Positions 1-6,104 of a DNA stretch of 12,627 bases are shown piece after piece. Made by a program: the position numbers and the translations under genes. The notes under the pieces are model-generated. The model was not told where the DNA came from. It searched no databases and was given only the letters and a program-made list of their open reading frames with translations. The stretch comes from Candidatus Omnitrophota bacterium. Its GTDB lineage: Bacteria > Omnitrophota > Koll11 > Pluralincolimonadales > Pluralincolimonadaceae. How positions within the stretch are numbered: position 1 is the first letter of the stretch; each line of letters begins with the position of its first letter. The stretch is taken from contig JAKLIT010000032.1 of the NCBI GenBank assembly GCA_022709465.1, positions 1 to 12,627 on the forward strand, read 5' to 3'.

Positions 1-1
1 C

Positions 2-637
2 CTTAAGGCGAGGGGAAGGACCGTCGCCGTGCTGGGCAGCGGGCTAGCGTGCATATACCCTCCGGAGCATATGAAATTAGCGGATGATATACAGAAGAAC
101 GGCGCGCTAATTTCAGAGTTCCCGATGGCATGCGAGCCGTATAAGGATAATTTTCCGAGAAGGAACAGGATAATAAGCGGGCTCTCGCTCGGCGTCGTGG
201 TAGTCGAGGCCGCTAAGGGGTCGGGCGCGCTCATAACGACCGACTTCGCGCTCGAGCAGGGCAGGGAGCTCTTTGCCGTTCCGGGCAATGCCGGCTCTGC
301 AACATCCGCGGGGACGAACATGCTGATAAAGCAGGGCGCTAAACTCGTCGAATCGGCCGACGACGTCATCGAGGAGCTCGGCGACATGATAAAGGGGCAT
401 ATGAGGCCGCGCGCCGCGATAAAGCCGCGTGACGCCTTATACCGGGTTTCTTCGCTTGAAGGGCCGCAGAAGAGGGTCCTTGAATCCCTCGGGGATACGC
501 CGGTATCGGTCGATGAAATAATGGATGGCACACAGTTGGACGCCCCTGAGGCGATAGGCGCGCTGGTCAGGCTAGAGATAATGGGCCTGGTCGAACGGCT
601 GCCCGGGCAGTCATACGTCAGGAAAGGCACATCATGA
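2..637 (+). CDS. dprA: DNA-processing protein DprA (Smf), 5'-truncated by window edge
   Basis: DprA binds incoming single-stranded DNA and loads RecA onto it during natural transformation; it is also kept in many bacteria not known to be competent. The frame is open from base 2, so the true start lies before the window, and 211 residues are visible. Numbering from the first visible residue, the Rossmann-like DprA core shows GSGL at about 12-15, FPRRNRIISG at 51-60, the stretch VVVEAAKGSGALIT at 66-79 and FAVPG at about 91-95, all hallmark segments of the family. The last ~60 residues (from SSLEGPQKRV) look like the C-terminal winged-helix domain found in many DprA proteins. A GTG at 29 lies inside a conserved strand and is not the start. 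The stop overlaps the topA start by 4 nt (ATGA, 634-637). Identity is firm; only the N-terminal part is unseen. Confidence 0.95.
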   Translation, partial: LKARGRTVAVLGSGLACIYPPEHMKLADDIQKNGALISEFPMACEPYKDNFPRRNRIISGLSLGVVVVEAAKGSGALITTDFALEQGRELFAVPGNAGSATSAGTNMLIKQGAKLVESADDVIEELGDMIKGHMRPRAAIKPRDALYRVSSLEGPQKRVLESLGDTPVSVDEIMDGTQLDAPEAIGALVRLEIMGLVERLPGQSYVRKGTS

Positions 638-2820
638 AGATATGCGTTAACGGAAAAGATATCCAGGCCGAGGACGGCCTGACTGTTGCCGCGCTCATCG
701 CGCAACTCAAGGCCGACGTAAAGTACGCCGCGGTCGAGCTTAACCTCGAGATAATCGACAGGGCGTCTTACGGTTCCGTTAAGCTGAAGGACGGCGACAA
801 GGTGGAGATAATATTGCCGGTCGGCGGAGGCGCGGCCTCTGGCGCGCTTGTGATCGTAGAGTCGCCGGCAAAAGCGAAGACCATAGAGAAGTTCCTCGGG
901 AAAGGTTTCATTGTCCGGCCGTCAATGGGGCATGTCATAGACCTCCCGATGAGGAAGATGGGCGTGGATATCGAGAACGGTTTCCAGCCGAGCTATGTCG
1001 TGATAGCGAAGAAGAAGAAACTGCTGAGCGAGCTGAAGGCCGAAGCGAAGGACAAAGACGTCATATATATAGCGACCGACCCCGACCGCGAAGGCGAAGC
1101 GATCGGCTGGCATCTCGCGTCGCACCTCGGCAAGAACAAGGAGGTAAAGAGGGTCGTGTTCCACGAGATCACGAAGAAGGCGATCCTCGAGGCGTTCGAT
1201 AACCCCGCCGAGATAGATACCAAACTCGTGAACGCGCAGCAGGCGCGGCGCGTGATCGACAGGATAGTCGGATATTCGCTGAGCCCGCTCCTGTGGAAGA
1301 AGATCACCCGCGGCCTCAGCGCGGGGCGCGTGCAGTCGATCGCGGTGAAACTGATAGTCGACCGCGAGCGCGAGATAGAGAAGTTCGTCCCACAGGAGTA
1401 TTGGGAGGTGGAGGCCGAATTAAAGAAGCATAAGGACCGCAAGACATTCTTCGCGCAGCTCGATAAGATCGACGACAAGAAGGCCGAGGTCAAGGATAAG
1501 GCGACCGCCGACGCGATATTATCGGAACTGCAGGGCGCGAAATATAAGGTAAAGGATATAAAGCAGTCCGAGAAGAAACTGAACCCGCAGGCGCCTTTCA
1601 CGACATCGAAGATGCAGCAGGAATCCTTCAACAAGCTGCATTTCAGGGCCGGCAAGACGATGAAGATAGCCCAGCAGTTATACGAAGGCCTCGATATCGG
1701 CAAGGAAGGCACCGTCGGCCTAATCACTTACATGAGGACCGACTCGGTAAAAGTGGCCTTCTCCGCCATCGAAGAGGCGAGGTTCTACATCAAGGACAAG
1801 TTCGGCGCGGAATACCTGCCCGCGGCGGCGAACGAATATAAATCTAAGAAGGCCGCGCAGGAAGCCCATGAGGCGATAAGGCCCACCTCGGTGGCGAGGG
1901 AGCCGGAATCCATCAAGGAATACCTTTCGCAGGACCAGTACCGGCTCTACAAGCTGGTATGGGCGAAATTCGTCTCGAGCCAGATGAAGCCGGCGATAAT
2001 GTCGGTCGTGTCGGTCGATATAGAGGCGGGCAGGTGCATGTTCAGGGCGTCCGGTTCGACGGTAATATTCCCCGGGTTCAAGGCCGCGTATGATATCGAA
2101 GAGGAGGGCGATGCCGCCGACAAAAAGAAGTCGTACCTTCCGAAGCTGGAAACGGGCGAAGCGCTGGACCTCGTCATGATAAGCCCCACACAGCATTTCA
2201 CGAAGCCGCCGCCTAGGTATACGGACGCGTCGCTCGTCAAGGCGCTCGAGGAGGACGGCATAGGCCGCCCCTCGACGTATGCGCCGACTATCGAAACGGT
2301 CGTCGCGCGCTATTATGTCAGGCGCGAGGGATCGGCCCTCTGGCCGACCGAGCTCGGTATGGTCGTCAATGACCTGCTCACTAAGAGCTTCCCGGTCATA
2401 ATCGACGAGGAGTTCACCGCGAAGATGGAGGAGGAGCTCGACGATATAGAAGAAGGGAAGGTCGAGTGGACCACGGCGTTGAAAGATTTCTACGGGCCGT
2501 TCTCGCAATGGCTTTCGAAAGCCCAGGTGGAGATGAAAGAGGTCAAGAAGGACGTCGAGGAGCTCGACGAGGTATGCGAGAAGTGCGGCCGTAAGATGAT
2601 AGTCAAGTGGGGCAGGCGCGGAAAGTTCAAGAGCTGCTCGGGTTTCCCGGAATGCAAGAACGCGAAACCGATGGTCACTACCGGCATCAAATGCCCCGAG
2701 CCCGGATGCGACGGCGAGCTTGTCGAGCGCCGTTCCCGCCGCGGCGCGTTCTACGGGTGCTCGCGTTTCCCCGCGTGTAGGCATGTGGAGAACAAGCCTA
2801 AGGTCCAGGAGCAAACTTGA
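634..2820 (+). CDS. topA: Type IA DNA topoisomerase I with N-terminal ThiS-like domain
   Basis: The enzyme relaxes negatively supercoiled DNA by cutting one strand through a tyrosine. Its 728 residues contain, in order: a ThiS/MoaD-like beta-grasp domain (1-66, ending in Gly64-Gly65-Gly66); the Toprim domain, starting at ALVIVES, with Glu76 and the acidic triad Asp149, Asp151 and Glu153; the cleavage domain with ITYMRTDS and catalytic Tyr366; EAHEAIRPT (His412, Arg416); and two C-terminal four-cysteine zinc ribbons (Cys648/651/668/674 and Cys687/692/709/715). The catalytic residues correspond to E. coli Glu9, Asp111/113, Glu115, Tyr319 and His365. Without the ThiS part the protein is about 660 residues, shorter than E. 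coli TopA (865) because it has fewer zinc ribbons. The ATG start overlaps the dprA stop (ATGA), with AAGG six bases upstream. The topoisomerase assignment is firm. The function of the fused ThiS domain is unknown; no thiamine gene is nearby. Confidence 0.95.
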   Translation: MKICVNGKDIQAEDGLTVAALIAQLKADVKYAAVELNLEIIDRASYGSVKLKDGDKVEIILPVGGGAASGALVIVESPAKAKTIEKFLGKGFIVRPSMGHVIDLPMRKMGVDIENGFQPSYVVIAKKKKLLSELKAEAKDKDVIYIATDPDREGEAIGWHLASHLGKNKEVKRVVFHEITKKAILEAFDNPAEIDTKLVNAQQARRVIDRIVGYSLSPLLWKKITRGLSAGRVQSIAVKLIVDREREIEKFVPQEYWEVEAELKKHKDRKTFFAQLDKIDDKKAEVKDKATADAILSELQGAKYKVKDIKQSEKKLNPQAPFTTSKMQQESFNKLHFRAGKTMKIAQQLYEGLDIGKEGTVGLITYMRTDSVKVAFSAIEEARFYIKDKFGAEYLPAAANEYKSKKAAQEAHEAIRPTSVAREPESIKEYLSQDQYRLYKLVWAKFVSSQMKPAIMSVVSVDIEAGRCMFRASGSTVIFPGFKAAYDIEEEGDAADKKKSYLPKLETGEALDLVMISPTQHFTKPPPRYTDASLVKALEEDGIGRPSTYAPTIETVVARYYVRREGSALWPTELGMVVNDLLTKSFPVIIDEEFTAKMEEELDDIEEGKVEWTTALKDFYGPFSQWLSKAQVEMKEVKKDVEELDEVCEKCGRKMIVKWGRRGKFKSCSGFPECKNAKPMVTTGIKCPEPGCDGELVERRSRRGAFYGCSRFPACRHVENKPKVQEQT
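826..853 (+). promoter_or_regulatory. Possible internal ribosome-binding site and GTG start for TopA without ThiS
   Basis: A perfect Shine-Dalgarno core GGAGG (826-830) lies within the codons for the ThiS-like Gly triplet. The first in-frame start-like codon after it is GTG at 850-852, codon 73, which overlaps a +1-frame TGA as GTGA, the same geometry used between other genes here. Against it, the 19-nt spacing is well beyond the usual 5-9, and starting there would remove the first residues of the Toprim beta-strand. It is recorded as a weak candidate for a second, ThiS-less product. Confidence 0.2.
2807..2811 (+). promoter_or_regulatory. Ribosome-binding site for the TTG start of xerC
   Basis: AGGAG lies five bases before the TTG at 2817-2819, within the last codons of topA. 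It supports a TTG start that overlaps the topA stop as TTGA. The protein read from there begins at the usual place for a Xer core-binding domain. Confidence 0.65.
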
Positions 2821-3731
2821 TAGACAGGTATATCGAGAAGTTCATAAGGTACCTTGAGATAGAGCGTAATGCCTCGAAGCATACGCTCGTGAACTATTCC
2901 ATTGACCTGAAATCCCTGCGCGAGTTCCTGAAGGAAGAGCCGATAGAGAAGGTCGATTACGTCTCGCTGCGCAGGTATCTCGCGCACGTGAAAGAGCTGA
3001 ACCTGTCGAAGGTCTCGATAGCGCGCAAGATCGCCTCGATAAGGTCGTTCTTCAAGTTCCTTTTCAGGGAAGGCATAATCAAGAACAACCCCGCGTCGTC
3101 GCTCTCGACGCCTAAACGCGACAAGCACCTGCCGAAATTCCTGGACGAGAAGGAGATAGTTTTGCTGCTCGAATCGCCTGGGAAGGAGGACGAGGCCGGC
3201 CTGCGCGACGGCGCTATACTCGAGACGCTCTATTCGACCGGCATCAGGGTCAGCGAGCTCGTCGGGTTGAACGTCGATACAGTCGACCAGATAGGCGGCG
3301 TCATTAAGGTCTACGGCAAGGGCAAGAAGGAGAGGATCGTTCCGATAGGCGACAGGGCACTGCAGGCGATAAGGGATTACCTGAAGAAAAGGCGTCCGAT
3401 AGCAGCCAACGCGGGTAAGGCCCCGCAAGGAGATGCTAAGGCCTACCCTGCGGGTAAGGCCCTCTTTTTCAACAAGAACGGCGGCCGCCTGACGGACCGT
3501 TCCGTAAGGCGGATAATAAACAAATATATAACCAAGACTAGCATACAGCAGAAGATATCCCCGCACACCCTGCGCCACTCGTTCGCCACGCACATGCTCG
3601 ACCACGGGGCGGACCTCAGGAGCGTGCAGGAGCTTTTGGGCCACGCGAACCTTTCCACGACCCAGATATATACTCATATAACCACCGAAAGGCTTAAGTC
3701 CGCGTATACGAAAGCGCATCCGCGGGCCTGA
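2817..3731 (+). CDS. xerC: Tyrosine recombinase XerC/XerD family
   Basis: Xer recombinases resolve chromosome dimers at dif. The 304 residues match the family's usual ~300, with an N-terminal core-binding domain (about 1-90) and a C-terminal catalytic domain. All catalytic positions are visible: Arg144 (in STGIRVSEL), Lys168 (in GKGKKER), His250 and Arg253 (in HTLRHSFATHML), His276 (in LGHANLSTTQIYTH) and nucleophile Tyr285. The start is TTG, overlapping the topA stop, with AGGAG upstream. Position next to dprA-topA favours the XerC/CodV lineage, but XerC and XerD cannot be separated securely by eye. Oddity: residues 199-215 (AGKA...AKA...AGKA) come from a 39-bp in-frame duplication between the catalytic Lys hairpin and the LFFNKNGG strand, a region normally shorter, so the enzyme is probably still active. 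Ten bases separate its stop from waaA. Confidence 0.93.
   Translation: MIDRYIEKFIRYLEIERNASKHTLVNYSIDLKSLREFLKEEPIEKVDYVSLRRYLAHVKELNLSKVSIARKIASIRSFFKFLFREGIIKNNPASSLSTPKRDKHLPKFLDEKEIVLLLESPGKEDEAGLRDGAILETLYSTGIRVSELVGLNVDTVDQIGGVIKVYGKGKKERIVPIGDRALQAIRDYLKKRRPIAANAGKAPQGDAKAYPAGKALFFNKNGGRLTDRSVRRIINKYITKTSIQQKISPHTLRHSFATHMLDHGADLRSVQELLGHANLSTTQIYTHITTERLKSAYTKAHPRA
3411..3462 (+). repeat. 13-bp direct repeat pair enclosing a 39-bp in-frame insertion in xerC
   Basis: The string GCGGGTAAGGCCC occurs at 3411-3423 and again at 3450-3462. The offset is 39 bp, exactly 13 codons, so the frame is preserved. A partial third copy (GCTAAGGCC, 3435-3443) lies between. At protein level this gives AGKA, AKA, AGKA at residues 199-202, 207-209 and 212-215. 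The pattern fits a slipped-strand duplication or a small inserted palindromic element. Confidence 0.7.
3440..3469 (+). terminator. Terminator-like hairpin with T-run inside xerC
   Basis: GGCCTACCC (3440-3448) can pair with GGGTAAGGCC (3452-3461), giving nine base pairs with one bulged A and a three-base loop. After three bases comes a run of five T (3465-3469). The shape resembles an intrinsic terminator but lies inside an intact coding gene, where translating ribosomes would normally prevent folding. It may attenuate transcription when translation lags, or be a by-product of the 39-bp duplication. Confidence 0.25.
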
Positions 3732-3741
3732 GGCACCTATT

Positions 3742-5019
3742 ATGAAGATGTTATACGACGCGTTTTTTATGGCTTTTTCCATCCTCTATCTGCCTTATTT
3801 CGTGGTAAAAGGCAAATGGCGCGGATTCAGCCGCCAGAGGTTCGGCGTATTCCCGGAAGAGCTGCTCGCGCGCATAAAGGGGCCTTGCGCGATATGGCTG
3901 CATGCGGTGTCCGTCGGCGAGGTGATAGCGAGTTTGCCGCTGTATGACGAGATACGCAGGAACTACCCGTCGGCGCGGATCGTCGTCTCGACCGTGACCC
4001 CGACCGGCAACCACATAGCCCGCGAAAGGTTCAAGGGCGCCGCCGTAATATACCTTCCGCTCGATATAAGTTTCATAACGGACAAAGTCGCGCAGATAAT
4101 AAAGCCGAAAGTCCTGCTTATCGCAGAGACCGAGATATGGCCGAACCTTATAACTTCGGTAAAAAAATCCGGCGCCAAGATCGTGATATTCAACGGCAGG
4201 GTCTCGAACAAATCTTTTAAGAATTACTCCGCCGTGAGGACGATGCTCAAGAAGATACTCAAGAAGATAGACCTTTTCCTTATGCAGTCGAAAGCCGACG
4301 CCGACAGGATAACATGCCTCGGAGCGCCGGACGGAAGGGTGAAGGTCTCGGGAAATCTTAAGTTCGACGCGGCCCTTACCTCAGGCAAGGCCGACGAAAG
4401 GGAAGGATTCAGGAAGAAACTCGGGCTCCAGCCCGACGAGGGTTTGCTGATAGCGGGTTCGACGCATCCGGGGGAGGAGGAGATAATACTCAGGGGGTTC
4501 AGGAAGCTTTCAGCGGAATTCCCGAAACTGCGCCTGCTTATTGCGCCCCGCCATACGGAGAGGTACTCGGCCGTGTCAGGCCTCGTAAGGTCCGCGGGTT
4601 TCAAGCCGAGGTCCGTCTCGAAATCCGACCACAGCCCGTCAAGGATAGAGGATGTATACGTGCTAGATGTAATGGGTATCCTCGCGCGGCTTTATTCCGC
4701 GGGGGACATAGTTTTCATAGGCGGAAGCTTCATCAGGAAAGGCGGGCAGAACCCGCTCGAGGCCGCGTATTACTCAAAGGCGATACTCTTCGGTCCGCAT
4801 ATGCACAATTTTGAAGGTATCGCCGGATCGCTCCTATCGGCCAAGGCGGCGATGTGTGTCTCGGATGAGGAGGACCTTGTCCGGAGCGTCAGGATGCTGC
4901 TGCATGACCCCGATGGCCGCGGCGCAATGGGCGAGAGGGCGCGCTCCGTCCTTGAGGCCAATGCCGGGGTCGCGGAGAAAGACCTGGAACTGATAGAGCC
5001 GCTGATAGGTAAGGCATGA
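3742..5019 (+). CDS. waaA: 3-deoxy-D-manno-octulosonic acid (Kdo) transferase WaaA
   Basis: WaaA (KdtA, family GT30) transfers Kdo from CMP-Kdo to the lipid A precursor at the cytoplasmic face of the inner membrane. The 425 residues match the family length. There is an N-terminal hydrophobic anchor (about 4-24), then WLHAVSVGE with Glu60, which aligns with the catalytic Glu of E. coli WaaA. Next come STVTPTGN, the segment LIAETEIWPNL, NGRVS and GNLKFD, and in the C-terminal nucleotide-binding half APRH and GGSFIRKGGQNPLE (327-340). ATG 3742 has GAGG (3730-3733) eight bases upstream; a second ATG at 3748 would remove only two residues. The stop overlaps lpxK by 4 nt. How many Kdo units it adds cannot be read from sequence. 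The flanking lpxK and acyltransferase genes agree with a lipid A role. Confidence 0.95.
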   Translation: MKMLYDAFFMAFSILYLPYFVVKGKWRGFSRQRFGVFPEELLARIKGPCAIWLHAVSVGEVIASLPLYDEIRRNYPSARIVVSTVTPTGNHIARERFKGAAVIYLPLDISFITDKVAQIIKPKVLLIAETEIWPNLITSVKKSGAKIVIFNGRVSNKSFKNYSAVRTMLKKILKKIDLFLMQSKADADRITCLGAPDGRVKVSGNLKFDAALTSGKADEREGFRKKLGLQPDEGLLIAGSTHPGEEEIILRGFRKLSAEFPKLRLLIAPRHTERYSAVSGLVRSAGFKPRSVSKSDHSPSRIEDVYVLDVMGILARLYSAGDIVFIGGSFIRKGGQNPLEAAYYSKAILFGPHMHNFEGIAGSLLSAKAAMCVSDEEDLVRSVRMLLHDPDGRGAMGERARSVLEANAGVAEKDLELIEPLIGKA

Positions 5020-6104
5020 AAGACAGGCTAAAAAGATATTTCCTTTCCCTGATGTCCGACGATCCCGCGGCGCAGGGCCCTGTTACGGAAGCCCTCAAAT
5101 GGTTGCTGTACGAGCTGTCCTTCGTTTACGGTTTGGCGCTTGCGATCGCGAAAGTCGGGGCGAAACCTTACCATCCCCGAGGATGCAAGGTCATAAGCGT
5201 GGGAAATATGACCCTCGGCGGGACGGGCAAGACGCCTCTTGTCGCGGCGATCGCGAAGAGGTTCAAGCGGGACGGGAAGAAAGTCGTAATACTAACGCGC
5301 GGTTACATGGCCGATGCCAGGACCGGGCTCGCGGACGAGCCGGAGTTTTACAGGAGGACGCTTGCGGGCGTGCCGGTGATCACCGGCCGCGACAGGGCCT
5401 CCTCGGCGAAGGAGGCGGAGGCGAAATATTCCCCCGACTTGTTGTTGCTCGACGACGGGTTCCAGCACTGGAACCTGGCGAGGGACCTCGATATAGTCTC
5501 CGTAAACGTGAACAATCCTTTCGGGAACGGATGTTTGCTTCCGCGGGGCATCCTCAGGGAGCCGGCATCTTCCCTGAAGAGGGCGGGAGTTGTCGTGATC
5601 ACGAAGGTCCTTCCCGACATGTCGAGCCTCGGCAAGGCCGAAGCGTTGAAAAGCAGGATAAAGCAGGAAAACCCTGACGCGGAGGTCTTTAACGCGTCAT
5701 ATTGCGCGCGGCGCCTGCATGACGTTTCGGGCGGATACGAGACGGGCCTCGACGCGATAAACGGAAAACGGGTGGCGTTGTTATGCGCGATAGGTGACCC
5801 GCGTTCGTTCGAGGAGACCGTCGTGTCTACTGGCGCCATTGCCGCGGAGCAGTATTATTTTACGGACCACCATATGTTCACCGCGGCGGAGATCGAACGT
5901 GTCATGAAAGAATGCAGGATCAAGGGCATAGATACTGTCGTAACGACCGAGAAGGACCTACCGCGCATCAAGAATTCGGGAGCAGCCCCGGTATCGCCCG
6001 AAACCGCAGGCGTCAGGATACTAGCGCTTTCGGTGGAACTGGCCATAGACAAAGAGGAACAATTTTTTGGCAGACTGGATACTTTATTTACTCGTAAGGC
6101 TTGA
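5016..6104 (+). CDS. lpxK: Tetraacyldisaccharide 4'-kinase LpxK
   Basis: LpxK phosphorylates the 4' position of the tetra-acylated lipid A disaccharide to give lipid IVA, at the inner membrane. The 362 residues are slightly above typical length. Seen directly: an N-terminal hydrophobic segment (about 29-47) of the kind that anchors LpxK; the P-loop GGTGKTP (68-74, Lys72), preceded by SVGNMTLG; ILTRGY (92-97); and the family motif DDGFQH (146-151) with Asp146/147, followed by RDLDIV. The C-terminal half contains the family's AIGDP and TTEKD segments. The ATG overlaps the waaA stop (ATGA). The end overlaps the next gene by 38 nt, which ties their translation together. The assignment is firm from the P-loop plus DDGFQH combination. 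Confidence 0.95.
   Translation: MKDRLKRYFLSLMSDDPAAQGPVTEALKWLLYELSFVYGLALAIAKVGAKPYHPRGCKVISVGNMTLGGTGKTPLVAAIAKRFKRDGKKVVILTRGYMADARTGLADEPEFYRRTLAGVPVITGRDRASSAKEAEAKYSPDLLLLDDGFQHWNLARDLDIVSVNVNNPFGNGCLLPRGILREPASSLKRAGVVVITKVLPDMSSLGKAEALKSRIKQENPDAEVFNASYCARRLHDVSGGYETGLDAINGKRVALLCAIGDPRSFEETVVSTGAIAAEQYYFTDHHMFTAAEIERVMKECRIKGIDTVVTTEKDLPRIKNSGAAPVSPETAGVRILALSVELAIDKEEQFFGRLDTLFTRKA
6054..6058 (+). promoter_or_regulatory. Ribosome-binding site for the TTG start of the LpxL-ELM1 gene
   Basis: GAGGA lies eight bases before TTG 6067-6069, inside the last codons of lpxK. It is the best support for the TTG start; the protein then begins with the hydrophobic N-terminal helix expected of LpxL-type acyltransferases. 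Confidence 0.6.

Noticed and set aside
1720..2814. Long minus-strand open frame (364 codons) opposite topA
   Set aside because: It is antisense to well-conserved TopA catalytic and zinc-ribbon sequence, is Arg/Leu-rich without a recognisable motif, and is explained by GC-rich codon bias on the other strand.
3732..3741. The only intergenic gap, checked for a promoter or terminator
   Set aside because: Ten bases are too few for either; they only separate a GAGG ribosome-binding site from the waaA start.
2751..3782. Minus-strand open frame (343 codons) opposite xerC
   Set aside because: It lies wholly antisense to xerC and its flanks, shows no family motif, and is the mirror of a conserved gene.
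4161..4167. Seven-A run in waaA (and another near 8127 in the GT4-GT9 gene) as a possible frameshift site
   Set aside because: The reading frame continues through conserved sequence on both sides, with no alternative product or stimulatory structure evident.
5099..5677. Plus-strand open frame of 192 codons inside lpxK in another frame
   Set aside because: Arg/Gly-rich out-of-frame translation of LpxK, whose P-loop and DDGFQH motif fall in the same span.
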